From a bacterium (lineage in GTDB: Bacteria; Verrucomicrobiota; Verrucomicrobiia; Limisphaerales; J093): a stretch of DNA of 64,000 nucleotides. Below the pieces are notes generated by a model that had not been told where the DNA came from, made no database searches, and saw only the letters and a list, made by a program, of their open reading frames with translations. This document shows, one piece after another, positions 46,158 through 54,518 of this stretch (positions are counted from its first letter, which is position 1; each line of letters starts with the position of its first letter). The stretch spans positions 117,202 through 181,201 of the forward strand of contig JAJXZJ010000023.1 in the NCBI GenBank assembly GCA_021780105.1, written 5' to 3'. A program made the position numbers and the translations under genes.

Positions 46158-46664
46158 TCAATTCGCGGGCACTTCGAGGTTGGTTTGCAGGTTGAACGGC
46201 AGCAAGTTCGTCACTTTGGCGGCGTTGGTCAAGGACAGGACATCCAGGCCGATGTCCTGGACCAGGTGGTCGGCCACCACCTTGGCGCCGTTGGTGAGCA
46301 CCAGCAACTGATCGCCGAGGCGCACATAGGCCTTGCGGATGCCGTCGGAGGATTCGAAGCAGCCCTGGTAAAGCAGCTCCACCCGTTTGGTGGGCGGCGG
46401 CGGCGGCGGCAGGAAGTAGCGCGTGAAAAAGGGGTTGATCGGGTTGGTGGTGGCCACCAACTGCCGCAATGTGTTCGTCGAAAACCACGGGCCGACCTTC
46501 ATCTCGGCAAACCACTCATGCTGCGGCTCGACGCCGCGCGGCAGGGATTTCAAATCCGGCTGCCGGCCCCCGAGCCGGGACCAGGTGGCCAGCAGCGTCA
46601 CCGCCAAGCTCGCCAGCAGCAGCGCCGAAACCCAGAGACTGCGTTCCCACAACGAGCGCATCAT
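46158..46664 (-). CDS. Small bitopic pilus-assembly protein, PilP-like position
   Basis: The 168-residue protein has one N-terminal membrane segment (SALLLASLAVTLLATW), a linker, a proline run of six near residue 85, and a C-terminal beta-rich part (VRLGDQLLVLTNGAKVVADHLV) like the small beta domain of PilP/GspC proteins that link the inner-membrane complex to the secretin. Sequence identity to PilP is not evident; the call rests on shape and on its place after the PilO-like gene. Its ATG overlaps the upstream stop by 4 nt. Confidence 0.6.
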   Translation of the reverse strand: MMRSLWERSLWVSALLLASLAVTLLATWSRLGGRQPDLKSLPRGVEPQHEWFAEMKVGPWFSTNTLRQLVATTNPINPFFTRYFLPPPPPPTKRVELLYQGCFESSDGIRKAYVRLGDQLLVLTNGAKVVADHLVQDIGLDVLSLTNAAKVTNLLPFNLQTNLEVPAN

Positions 46665-47536
46665 AAGCCGCTCTCCGTTGGTCCGGGCGCGCCGGCACCG
46701 GTTTCGCTCACCGGCACGAAGCCGCTGACGTTGGCCTCCACCAGCACATCGTTCGGATGGTCCGGCGCGAATTTGCGGATGAGCACTTGATGGAGGAAGA
46801 ACACCGGCTTGTTCGTCAACGTCGCGCCGAGTCCAACCGTGCCGAGCGCCGGCACCGGCAGCGGCAGCGCGGTGAGGAAACGGTTCACCGCCTCGGTGGG
46901 GCCGGAGAGCTCCAGCCGCATGGGCAGCTCTTCCAGGAACGGCGTGCCGTCCACGGCCGACCGGTAGTTCAGGTCCGGAAGCTGGGTCAACGCCCGCAGG
47001 CCGGTCACCTTGCATTCGATCGCCGTCAGCAAAAGCTGGTTGGAAAAGTGCAACCGGGCCCAGAGCAGCGCCGGATTGGGCATGTCCACCGAGTAGTCGG
47101 CGTCCACGGCCAGCCCTCTGGGGGCGGCGGCCTCCACCGCCACGCCGCGTTGCTTGGCCAGACTCAACATCTGCTCCGTCAACCGCTGCCGCTCGTTCTG
47201 CAAATCAATCAAGTAAAACGCCCCGCTCATCGCGGCCTTCACCGGCGGCGGAAGCTGGATGCGGCGGCGCACGAGCTGCTCGGCCGTCGCGAGATTCGTC
47301 GCCGCGAGGTGCAACTGTTGCAGCCGGTTTGCGTAGTCATCCACCGGCACGCCGGCGCACGCCAGGCTGGTGCGGTTGGAGGACACGAAACGGTCCCACT
47401 CCGCCACCACCGGCTTGTCAGCCAGGCGGGCCCGCCGGGCCAGCGGTTGGAAGACCGTCAGGTAATAGACGCCCAGCAACAACACCGCCACGAGGCTGGC
47501 GGACGGCATCCACACATGTTTGCGGGCGGCGCTCAT
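46661..47536 (-). CDS. PilO-like inner membrane pilus-assembly protein
   Basis: The 291-residue protein has a short cytoplasmic start, one membrane helix (ASLVAVLLLGVYYLTVF, about 13-29), a long coiled-coil-prone segment and a C-terminal alpha/beta part (LLTAIECKVTGLRAL, MRLELSGPTEAVNRFLTAL) like the ferredoxin-like domain of PilO/GspM. It would pair with the PilN-like part of the neighbouring fusion protein in the alignment complex. It overlaps both neighbours by 4 nt. Confidence 0.7.
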   Translation of the reverse strand: MSAARKHVWMPSASLVAVLLLGVYYLTVFQPLARRARLADKPVVAEWDRFVSSNRTSLACAGVPVDDYANRLQQLHLAATNLATAEQLVRRRIQLPPPVKAAMSGAFYLIDLQNERQRLTEQMLSLAKQRGVAVEAAAPRGLAVDADYSVDMPNPALLWARLHFSNQLLLTAIECKVTGLRALTQLPDLNYRSAVDGTPFLEELPMRLELSGPTEAVNRFLTALPLPVPALGTVGLGATLTNKPVFFLHQVLIRKFAPDHPNDVLVEANVSGFVPVSETGAGAPGPTESGL

Positions 47537-49395
47537 GGGGCTTCGTCAATCCTTTCAGGCAGGGTGGCGCCGGTGTCCGGCTGCGGCCGCGCCATCGGCC
47601 CGGAACGCCGGCTGTCGCGCAATGCCGACAACCGCGATGAAAGCCCGATCGGCGGCGGCAAATCCTCGCCGGTCACCTGCAGGGAAACCGCAAAGACATG
47701 GTTGGACAGCACGACGCGCGGATCCACGAGGTTGCGTTTGCGTTCGGGCGGGAGCACATCCACGCGGCTGAACAAGCTGGTTTGCTGAAGCTCCGCCACC
47801 ACCTGGCTGAGAATGCGCCGCGCGGCCTCGCCATCCGCCGGAATGCAGAGTTCGGTGATGAATTCGTGCCGCGCCGGCGCAAGGAGGGAGACCGAGGACG
47901 TGGACGTGGTCAGCGGCACCACGGGGCGGTTCGTCGCCGGTTCGGGCTGCGTTGTGCCCGCGGCATAACTGACGGCATCCGCAAAACTGACGAACCAGAA
48001 ATCATCGTTCGTTCGCGCGCGCTCCACCGCCGCCGCCGCGGTCAGCGCCTCCGCCGTCTGCCGCTGCCGGATCAACACGGGCCGGATTTGCTCATAGTTC
48101 AGGTTGAGATGCCGGTAAAGGCCGTCCATTTCCGACGCCAGCGCCAGCGCGTTGTGGGTCCGGCGCAGCGCCAGCTCCTTGGCCGCGAGCAGGCGCGACT
48201 GCTGCCAGGTTCCCCAGGCCAGCAACCCGCCCGCGGCCAGCAGCAGGGCCAGCACGCCGGCCTGAACGCCTTCCCACACCCGCCGCCGCTGCCGTGCTTT
48301 CGTCAAATCCGGCGGCAGCAAGGACACGCGCAGCGGCACCGCGCCCAAGCCCAGCAACGCCGCGCCGTAGGCCACGACAAATTCCTGGTCGCCATCCTCC
48401 GCCGGCGCGCCGGACGGCGGCGGCCACGGGATGAAATGCAGGTTGCCCAACCGGTTCAGCACCGTCACCAACCCCGGCTGCTGCGCGCCGCCACCCGTCA
48501 AGTAAACCGGCAGGCTGGCAAGCGACAGGCCCAGCATTGGATGGTCCTCCAGCCATTCCGACAGGACGAGTCTCACGTCGCCAAACCAACGCTCGACGGC
48601 TTTCATCAGGTCCGGGTCGGTGCGCTCACCGGCAAGCAGGTCGGTCGAGCGTTTCAGGGCCTCGGCGGCTTCCTTGTCCAGCCCGGCGGATTTGGCCAGC
48701 GTGGCCGTGAACTCGCCGCTCCCGCGCGGCAGGCTGGTGGCGAACATGGCCTGGCCGGCGGCGCGGATGGCGATGGTCGTGCCGTTGGCGCCCAGCTCGA
48801 CGAACACGGCATTCGCCGGCGCCGGATGGATCACGGTGCCGGCGGCTAGAAGCGCCTGCGCCGAGGTGACCACGTCCGTGATCGGCGGCAACGATTTGGC
48901 CTCCTCTTCCGTGGCGAAGGCGTGGCCGTAACGCTCGATCAGCGCCTCCACCTCATCCGCTTTGCACAACGTGAGCCAGTGGGGGTTGCGGTATTCGGCG
49001 GCCGGCTTCAGCCGCACATAGGCGCGGCGCATCGCGGCGTCGCTGAGGCCGCTGAGTCGCGTGGCCTCGGCTTCGATGGCCACGGGCACGTCCGCGGGAC
49101 GGGCGCGGGGCAAATCCACAATCTGGGTGATCGCCCGGTGCTGCGGCAGGAGCACCACCAGCGGAACCCCGTGCAATTCCGGCAACGCGGCGTGCAGCAG
49201 CTCGCGCAGGGCCTCTGTCGCGCCGTGACCCGGCGCCGGCAGCGGCACCGTCTGGCGGTGCCGCACGCGGACGCGCTGGAAACTGGCCTCGGCAACCAGG
49301 ATTTTCAGCGTCTGCCGGCCCGCGTCGAGCACGGCCAGCCGCCGGCCGAACAAAGGCAACCAGCGATGAAGCCAGGATTCGGGAAAGCTCGGCAT
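47533..49395 (-). CDS. PilM-PilN fusion protein
   Basis: The 620-residue protein joins two pilus alignment proteins that are usually separate. Residues 18-355 are PilM-like, with actin-fold nucleotide motifs AVLDAGRQTLKIL (21-33), VFVELGANGTTIAI (197-210) and YLTGGGAQQPGL (298-309). Residues 356-620 are PilN-like: the PilN start VSLLPPDL, a membrane helix at 376-396 (AGVLALLLAAGGLLAWG), a coiled coil and a C-terminal alpha/beta domain. PilM normally binds the N-terminal tail of PilN in the cytoplasm, so fusion keeps the natural order. The gene overlaps the PilO-like gene by 4 nt and starts 15 nt after the secretin gene. Confidence 0.8.
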   Translation of the reverse strand: MPSFPESWLHRWLPLFGRRLAVLDAGRQTLKILVAEASFQRVRVRHRQTVPLPAPGHGATEALRELLHAALPELHGVPLVVLLPQHRAITQIVDLPRARPADVPVAIEAEATRLSGLSDAAMRRAYVRLKPAAEYRNPHWLTLCKADEVEALIERYGHAFATEEEAKSLPPITDVVTSAQALLAAGTVIHPAPANAVFVELGANGTTIAIRAAGQAMFATSLPRGSGEFTATLAKSAGLDKEAAEALKRSTDLLAGERTDPDLMKAVERWFGDVRLVLSEWLEDHPMLGLSLASLPVYLTGGGAQQPGLVTVLNRLGNLHFIPWPPPSGAPAEDGDQEFVVAYGAALLGLGAVPLRVSLLPPDLTKARQRRRVWEGVQAGVLALLLAAGGLLAWGTWQQSRLLAAKELALRRTHNALALASEMDGLYRHLNLNYEQIRPVLIRQRQTAEALTAAAAVERARTNDDFWFVSFADAVSYAAGTTQPEPATNRPVVPLTTSTSSVSLLAPARHEFITELCIPADGEAARRILSQVVAELQQTSLFSRVDVLPPERKRNLVDPRVVLSNHVFAVSLQVTGEDLPPPIGLSSRLSALRDSRRSGPMARPQPDTGATLPERIDEAP

Positions 49396-49410
49396 GGATT
49401 CACGCGACCT

Positions 49411-51483
49411 TCACCGGTCAAAGACACTGTTGCTCGTGTCCCGGCCGGAATTCTCGTCCTGGCCGGACTCGCCCACGCGGGGCACGACGAATTCGCCATT
49501 TTCCGAGAGGATGGTTGCGGTCACGAAAATGAGCAGATAGCGGGGGTTGTCCAGCTCGGTACGGCGACGGAAAAAACCGCCGATGATCGGCAGGCTGCCC
49601 AGCACGGGCACCGATTCGATGTATTTGACCTGTGTCCGTTCCAGGACGCCACCCATGACCACCGTGTCACCCGAGCGGACGGAGACGCGCGTGGCCAACT
49701 CGTCCGTGCGGTAAGTGGGCAGCTTGATGTCGAAGGTGCTCGAGACATTGCCGTTGACATCGTGGTCGGTGATGGTGGCAAAAGGCACCATGGTGACCGC
49801 GGAGTTGACCCGGGGATTCAGCGCCAGCGTGATGGTTTTGCCGTCGCCGCCAATGCTGGCCAGCACGCCGAGGGCCGAGCCCGCGGTGATCTGGGTGGGC
49901 TTGCCGCTCGGAACCAACGTCGAGGAGGAAGCGTATTGGAGAATCTGGGACTGCACCGTGTACTGTTCGTAATAATACTGCACCTGGCCATCGCTGATGG
50001 TCGCGGGAAGGTTGTTGATGACGACCAGGCGCGGCGCGCTGAGGGTCTGGCTTTCGCCGCTTTGGCTGAGCGCCGTGAGCGTGGCGTTCAAATTCGGGAC
50101 CCCAAAGACGTTCGTCCACGTCCAGCCAAATCCTGGCGCCACGCCGGTGGGCGCCAGTCCGGTCTGGTCAACCGGCGTCTGCGAGGGGGTCGCCGGGGTG
50201 CCCGTGCCCCAGTTCATGCCCAACTGCAAAAAAGCGGCCTGGCTGACCGTCACGAAGCGGGCCTCGATGAGCACCTGCTGCAAAGGCTGGTCAAAGGCCT
50301 GGATGATTTTCTCCATGATTTCCAACTGCTCCGGCGTGCCGCGGGCCACGATGACGTTATGCTCCCGGTCAATTTGATACCGCCCCTGGAAGAAGTTGGT
50401 GATCGCGGTTTCGATGGCGGGCATGGTGGGGGCCAGGTCGTTCACGAACTTGGCCATTTTCTGCGTCTCGGTCACCGTGTGAATCTGGCCCTGCGTCGTG
50501 TCCGTGCGGACAACTTCCGGCGGGCCGAATTCCGCCGGCAGAATGAAGCCCTTGCGCAGCCGGTAGAAGCGCGTTTCTTCGAGCACCTTCTCCTTGTTCT
50601 TGGCGTCCACGATCCAGATCAGGTCGTCGCCGACCTGGAATTGCAGGTCCATGTTGCGGGCAACGTATTTCAAGAAATCGCCCAGTTTCACATGCCCCAG
50701 ATTGACGCTGAGCTTCTGCTGGAAGGCCGGCAGGGATTTGTCCGCGACGAAATTGATGCCCTCGGTTTCGCCCAGGTTGAAAATGATGGACTCCAGCGTG
50801 GCGTTCTCCAGTTTGATGGTGACTTCCTTGTCCAGTATCTTGGCCATGCGGCCCTGGCGCGACTCGAAGTCAAACAGGCGTCCCTCGATATAGTTGGTTT
50901 TTCCGTAGCTGGCCGGGATGTAAGGCGTGGATTGAATCTTCTGAATGACATCCCGAACGTCCTTGCGGGGCGGCAGACCGCGATCCTTTTTCTCCGTCAG
51001 CAGATCCTTGAGGGTCGGATTGAAGACGGAGTTTTCCGCGTCAATGGCGCGAATCTTGTCCTCCACCGCCTGTTCTCGTTGTCGTTCCCGCTGTTCCTTG
51101 ATCCATTGCCACAGTCTTTGAGCGGCCGGACTTTGCGGGTCGCGGGCCACCAGACCGCTGGCCTGCGCCTCCGCCTCCTCCCAACGGCGCTCGTCGGCCA
51201 GCGTGAAAATCTGTTTGATCTCGTCGTCGTGCGTGGCGCTGTAGGTGATCTTGGGCGGCTCTTTCGGCTTCTCGGTGGCGGGCGCGGGCTGGGGCGGCGG
51301 CGTGTTGGCGGCCTGCTTGGGGCTTTGCGGCGGTGGCGCAACGGCGGGTTTGGCCGCCACCGTTTTGGCCGGTTTGGGCGGGGGCGGAGAATCTTCCGGA
51401 ACCCGCTGGCAGGAGGTGAGGGCCAGCGCCCCGATCAACCACGCGAGCAGGCCGAGGCAGCGCCCTGCGGATGAGGTTTCCAT
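49411..51483 (-). CDS. Secretin (PilQ/GspD family) lipoprotein
   Basis: The 690-residue protein forms the outer-membrane gate of a type IV pilus or type II secretion system. A lipoprotein signal with lipobox ALTSC (Cys25) is followed by a Pro/Ala-rich linker, a helical region, N0/N1 domains (IFNLGETEGINFVADKSL, LGDFLKYVARNMDLQF), an N-domain with NVIVARGTPEQLEIMEKIIQ, and the secretin core ending VPVLGSLPIIGGFFRRR, the conserved signature. The ATG at 51483 puts the lipobox at a normal distance; an in-frame ATG 36 nt upstream is possible. It is the first gene of the minus-strand operon. Confidence 0.9.
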   Translation of the reverse strand: METSSAGRCLGLLAWLIGALALTSCQRVPEDSPPPPKPAKTVAAKPAVAPPPQSPKQAANTPPPQPAPATEKPKEPPKITYSATHDDEIKQIFTLADERRWEEAEAQASGLVARDPQSPAAQRLWQWIKEQRERQREQAVEDKIRAIDAENSVFNPTLKDLLTEKKDRGLPPRKDVRDVIQKIQSTPYIPASYGKTNYIEGRLFDFESRQGRMAKILDKEVTIKLENATLESIIFNLGETEGINFVADKSLPAFQQKLSVNLGHVKLGDFLKYVARNMDLQFQVGDDLIWIVDAKNKEKVLEETRFYRLRKGFILPAEFGPPEVVRTDTTQGQIHTVTETQKMAKFVNDLAPTMPAIETAITNFFQGRYQIDREHNVIVARGTPEQLEIMEKIIQAFDQPLQQVLIEARFVTVSQAAFLQLGMNWGTGTPATPSQTPVDQTGLAPTGVAPGFGWTWTNVFGVPNLNATLTALSQSGESQTLSAPRLVVINNLPATISDGQVQYYYEQYTVQSQILQYASSSTLVPSGKPTQITAGSALGVLASIGGDGKTITLALNPRVNSAVTMVPFATITDHDVNGNVSSTFDIKLPTYRTDELATRVSVRSGDTVVMGGVLERTQVKYIESVPVLGSLPIIGGFFRRRTELDNPRYLLIFVTATILSENGEFVVPRVGESGQDENSGRDTSNSVFDR

Positions 51484-51726
51484 CACGCTGAAAATGGACG
51501 GTTTGCTTCTGCGATTCATTCAGGACTGTCCCGCGCTTAGCGATTGTGTCGCAACTGTCTGGCCCTCCGCCGGAGATTTGCAATCCACTGGTTCCATCCC
51601 GTCGGAAAGACTCCGCTCGCCGCGTCACGGGCCGGCGGAAGACTCATGTTTCGGGCCGTCAGAATGACCTCCGTGCCGACCGATTGCCAGCGCGAATTCT
51701 CGAAATCCGCCGAATGCCAGGAACGG

Positions 51727-52194
51727 CTAAATCGCGTATCGCGCCACGATCCAGTCCGGAATCGCCACGCTGCGGCCGGTGGTCGCGCGGATCAGCGCGT
51801 AATCGAACCACCCGTCGCTGACCAGCTTGTTCGCCGGCAGTTTGAGGATTTGAAATTCCACCCGCACGCCGTCGGCGAAAATCTCCCCGACCCAGGTGCG
51901 CACGACAAACCGCTCGCCCAGCCGCAACGGACGTTTGAAATCCACGTGCGCCGTGCGGATCACCCACGCGAAGCCGAGCTTCACGAACTCCTCCATCGCC
52001 ATGCCGTAGCACCGCGCCATCTGGTCGTAGCGGGCGGCCAGGACGTAATCGAAATACCGGCTGCCGTGGACATGCTGGTTCATGTCAATGTCGTCCGGTC
52101 TCACCTGCAACTCCGTGGCAAACACGCTGCGTCCCAACGCAACCGGCCGCGCCGGCTTCCCGGGCGGCGGCGGCGGATTGATCTCGTGACTCAT
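51727..52194 (-). CDS. Acyl-CoA thioesterase (4HBT hotdog family)
   Basis: The 155-residue protein has a hotdog fold of the 4-hydroxybenzoyl-CoA thioesterase type. LQVRPDDIDMNQHVHGSRYFDY holds the catalytic Asp and HV motif, followed by the long helix and strands TAHVDFKRPLRLGERFVVRTWV. It hydrolyses an acyl-CoA in the cytoplasm; the substrate is unknown. The start MSHEINPPPPPG at 52194 gives the usual length; an ATG 51 nt upstream extends the frame to 172 residues. It is divergent from the FHA gene. Confidence 0.85.
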   Translation of the reverse strand: MSHEINPPPPPGKPARPVALGRSVFATELQVRPDDIDMNQHVHGSRYFDYVLAARYDQMARCYGMAMEEFVKLGFAWVIRTAHVDFKRPLRLGERFVVRTWVGEIFADGVRVEFQILKLPANKLVSDGWFDYALIRATTGRSVAIPDWIVARYAI

Positions 52195-52358
52195 GCGACG
52201 CCGGTAGTCTTGAACCGTCCGGCGGAAGGCGTCGAGTGTAAACACATGCGACCCGGCAACTTTCAGCCGCCAACACGCCTGGCATCGCGAAGATTCCGAT
52301 GGACGCGCCGCCGCCGCAACGATATTAGTAACGCCGTTCAGCGCGATTCAAACCAGCT

Positions 52359-52967
52359 ATGACCAGGCTTGTGATTCTCACTGGCACCGACGCGGGCAAC
52401 GAAATGCCACTCCGGCCCGGCTCCAATTCGCTGGGCCGCGCCGGAATCAACGATGTCGTCCTGGCCGATCCCAGCGTTTCCGGTCGCCACTGCGAGATTG
52501 TGCTCACCGAAACCACGGCCCGCCTGCGTGACCTGGGATCCACCAACGGCACACTGGTCAACGGCCAGCCGGCAATGGAAACCGATCTGGCGGACGGGCA
52601 GGTCATCACCGTGGGCAGCGTGGAACTGCGATTGGAAATGCCGCCGGTGGTCATTGCCATCCCCGCATTGACCGCGCCGGAGACGCCACGGCCGCAGTTT
52701 CTTCCCGACGGCACGCCCGCCTGCTTCAACCACGAGGGCGTCACGGCAACGACCCGTTGCCTCCAGTGCGGCCGGACGTTTTGCGCCGAGTGCCTGCACC
52801 AACTGCGGATTGAAGGCGGCCGGACGACCCGCGTCTTCTGCCCGGTCTGCAGCGGCCCGTGCCAGCCAATCCAGACGGCGCCCGCGCCTCAGCCGGCCCC
52901 CAAATTCGTCGAGCGGCTCCGCGCCACCTTGCGGCTGCCGTTCCGGCAGGGTCCGCCCAAACGCTGA
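52359..52967 (+). CDS. FHA domain plus cysteine-rich zinc-finger protein
   Basis: The 202-residue protein has an N-terminal FHA domain (about 1-95) with SLGRAGINDVVL, SVSGRHCEI and DLGSTNGTLVNG, the phosphothreonine-binding pattern. A Pro-rich linker leads to a Cys/His cluster (about 122-168: CFNHEGV, CLQCGRTFCAECL, CPVCSGPC) that resembles a B-box type zinc finger. The basic tail (FVERLRATLRLPF) may bind nucleic acid or membrane. No membrane segment is seen. Function is unknown. A second FHA protein lies at 34.5 kb. Confidence 0.82.
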   Translation: MTRLVILTGTDAGNEMPLRPGSNSLGRAGINDVVLADPSVSGRHCEIVLTETTARLRDLGSTNGTLVNGQPAMETDLADGQVITVGSVELRLEMPPVVIAIPALTAPETPRPQFLPDGTPACFNHEGVTATTRCLQCGRTFCAECLHQLRIEGGRTTRVFCPVCSGPCQPIQTAPAPQPAPKFVERLRATLRLPFRQGPPKR

Positions 52968-52993
52968 AGAACGCTACGGCAAGCAGAATTCCA

Positions 52994-53023
52994 TTGAAAC
53001 CGCCGCGGCTTTCCGGGCAAAGT
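52994..53023 (+). promoter_or_regulatory. Putative promoter of the FKBP gene
   Basis: TTGAAA (52994-52999), 18 nt, CAAAGT (53018-53023), 13 nt before the ATG at 53037. Confidence 0.4.
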
Positions 53024-53036
53024 CGCCGCCGTTAAA

Positions 53037-53930
53037 ATGAAGATTATGAAATTGCAATTCGGTTTGATTGCCTTGCTGACTGCCACCAGCGGCACACTGC
53101 TGGCGGCGGATTCCACGGAGTTGAAAAGCACCACGGACACCAACAGCTATGCCCTTGGCATGAACATGGGCAAGGCGTTGCGGCGAATCGGCGTGAGGTC
53201 CGACGAGTTGAACACCGACGTGCTCGTGCGCGGCCTGCGGGACGGCCAGACCACCACCAACACATTGCTGACGGACGAGCAGATGATGCAAACCCTGCGC
53301 TCGCTTCAGATCGAGGCCCGCAAGGAACTGGACGTGCGAAACAAGACGGAAGGCGAGGCGTTCCTCGCCGCCAACAAGACCAAGGAGGGCGTCAAGACCC
53401 TCACGATCAACCTGTCCAGCAACAAGACCGCCGAACTGCAATACAAGATCATCGCCGAAGGCAGCGGCGAACCGCCCAAGCCGAATGACACCGTGACCGT
53501 CAACTACCGCGGCTCGCTGGTGGACGGCACGGAATTCGACAGCTCCTACAAACGCGGCAAGCCGGCCACCTTCGCCGCTAATCGCGTGATTCGCGGCTGG
53601 TCGGAAGCGCTCACCATGATGAAGCCCGGCGCGCACTGGGAACTCTTCATCCCCCCGGAACTCGGTTACGGCGAACGCGGCGCGGGTGGCGCCATCGGGC
53701 CTGACGCAACGCTGATTTTTGACGTGGAACTGCTGTCTGTGAAGGAGCCGCCGCCGATGCCGCCGGCACCCACGGCCAACCATGCCGGCCAGCCGGTCAC
53801 CAGCGACATCATCAAGGTGCCTTCCAAGGAGGAAATCCAAAAAGGCGCCAAGATCGAGGTGATCAAGGCCTCCGATCTGGAGAAGCTCAAGGCGCAGGAA
53901 AGGACCAACGCCCCGGCGCCGGCGAAGTAA
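53037..53930 (+). CDS. FKBP-type peptidyl-prolyl cis-trans isomerase, Mip/FkpA-like
   Basis: The 297-residue protein is exported (signal MKIMKLQFGL to GTLLAA) and has the Mip/FkpA layout: an N-terminal helical dimerisation domain (YALGMNMGKALRR, about 38-120), then the FKBP domain (about 135-235) with NDTVTVNYRGSLVDGTEFDSS, FAANRVIRGWSEAL and FIPPELGYGERG. The tail past 240 is Pro/Lys-rich and unusual. It would fold proteins in the periplasm. A second ATG 9 nt downstream (MKLQFG) is an alternative start. A terminator follows 39 nt after the stop. Confidence 0.9.
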   Translation: MKIMKLQFGLIALLTATSGTLLAADSTELKSTTDTNSYALGMNMGKALRRIGVRSDELNTDVLVRGLRDGQTTTNTLLTDEQMMQTLRSLQIEARKELDVRNKTEGEAFLAANKTKEGVKTLTINLSSNKTAELQYKIIAEGSGEPPKPNDTVTVNYRGSLVDGTEFDSSYKRGKPATFAANRVIRGWSEALTMMKPGAHWELFIPPELGYGERGAGGAIGPDATLIFDVELLSVKEPPPMPPAPTANHAGQPVTSDIIKVPSKEEIQKGAKIEVIKASDLEKLKAQERTNAPAPAK

Positions 53931-53968
53931 ACGCCGCCCGGCTTCCAGAGCCAGTCGTTACGGTTTTC

Positions 53969-53993
53969 AGGCCGCCTCCGGGCGGCCTTTTTT
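53969..53993 (+). terminator. Rho-independent terminator of the FKBP gene
   Basis: AGGCCGCC (53969-53976), loop TCCG, GGCGGCCT (53981-53988), then a T run to 53993. The 8-bp stem and T tract are typical, and it stands 39 nt after the FKBP stop. Confidence 0.88.
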
Positions 53994-54032
53994 GTCGCCG
54001 TGTCTGGCGCGAACACCGCGCCGCGCGCCGGC

Positions 54033-54061
54033 TTGACACCGCTGCCGCCGGCGGAAAAGCT
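54033..54061 (+). promoter_or_regulatory. Weak candidate promoter of the FucU-type gene
   Basis: A perfect -35, TTGACA (54033-54038), is followed after 17 nt by AAAGCT (54056-54061), a poor -10. The ATG of the FucU-type gene is at 54081. It begins a transcription unit after the FKBP terminator. Confidence 0.3.
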
Positions 54062-54080
54062 CGCCTGAAACGACTCGCTT

Positions 54081-54470
54081 ATGCTCATTCAGGGAATCGT
54101 CAATCCGCACGTCCTTTCGCTTGTCAGCCGCGTCCGTCACACCAACGCGCTCGTCGTCGCCGACGTTGCCTTTCCGTTCTGGCCGATGATCGAAACCGTG
54201 GACCTGTCCCTGGTTCGCGGCGCACCCACCGTGCTGCAAGTGGTGGACGCGCTCCTGGCGAACTGGAAATGCGGCCAGATTTTCATGGCGGCGGAATTCG
54301 AAGCGCACAACGACCCCCGAACCCGGTCCGCCTTCGCCCGCGCCGCCCGTGGCGTGCCGATCACGTTCGAGCCGCACGTCGAGTTCAAGAAACGCGTCCC
54401 GTCGGCAACCGGCCTCATCCGCACCGGCGATCCCACCATGTATGCCAACATGATTCTGGTGTCGGCGTAA
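54081..54470 (+). CDS. RbsD/FucU-family sugar mutarotase, probably L-fucose mutarotase
   Basis: The 129-residue protein matches the RbsD/FucU fold, which interconverts sugar anomers (pyranose/furanose or alpha/beta). The family catalytic positions are present: His20 (SRVRHTNALVVAD) and Asp28, and the C-terminal RTGDPTMYANMILV with Tyr120. The N-terminal MLIQGIVNPHVL resembles FucU more than RbsD. The gene starts a unit with a zinc dehydrogenase 48 nt downstream, fitting a fucose or ribose oxidation route. With a GH95 fucosidase elsewhere in the window, L-fucose is the better guess, but substrate is inferred. Confidence 0.82.
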   Translation: MLIQGIVNPHVLSLVSRVRHTNALVVADVAFPFWPMIETVDLSLVRGAPTVLQVVDALLANWKCGQIFMAAEFEAHNDPRTRSAFARAARGVPITFEPHVEFKKRVPSATGLIRTGDPTMYANMILVSA

Positions 54471-54480
54471 GTTGCCAGCG

Positions 54481-54509
54481 TTGACGATCCGGCCCCGCCG
54501 CGCCACTCT
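54481..54509 (+). promoter_or_regulatory. Weak candidate promoter of the dehydrogenase gene
   Basis: TTGACG (54481-54486), 17 nt, CACTCT (54504-54509), then 9 nt to the ATG at 54519. The -10 is weak, so the gene may instead depend on the FucU transcript. Confidence 0.3.
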
Positions 54510-54518
54510 GTCTTTCCT

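Noticed and set aside
48922..51474. Open plus-strand frame of 850 codons antisense to the secretin operon
   Set aside because: It is antisense to secretin and PilM-N, its translation is rich in Arg, His and Gly with no domain, and such long antisense frames are expected at this GC content.
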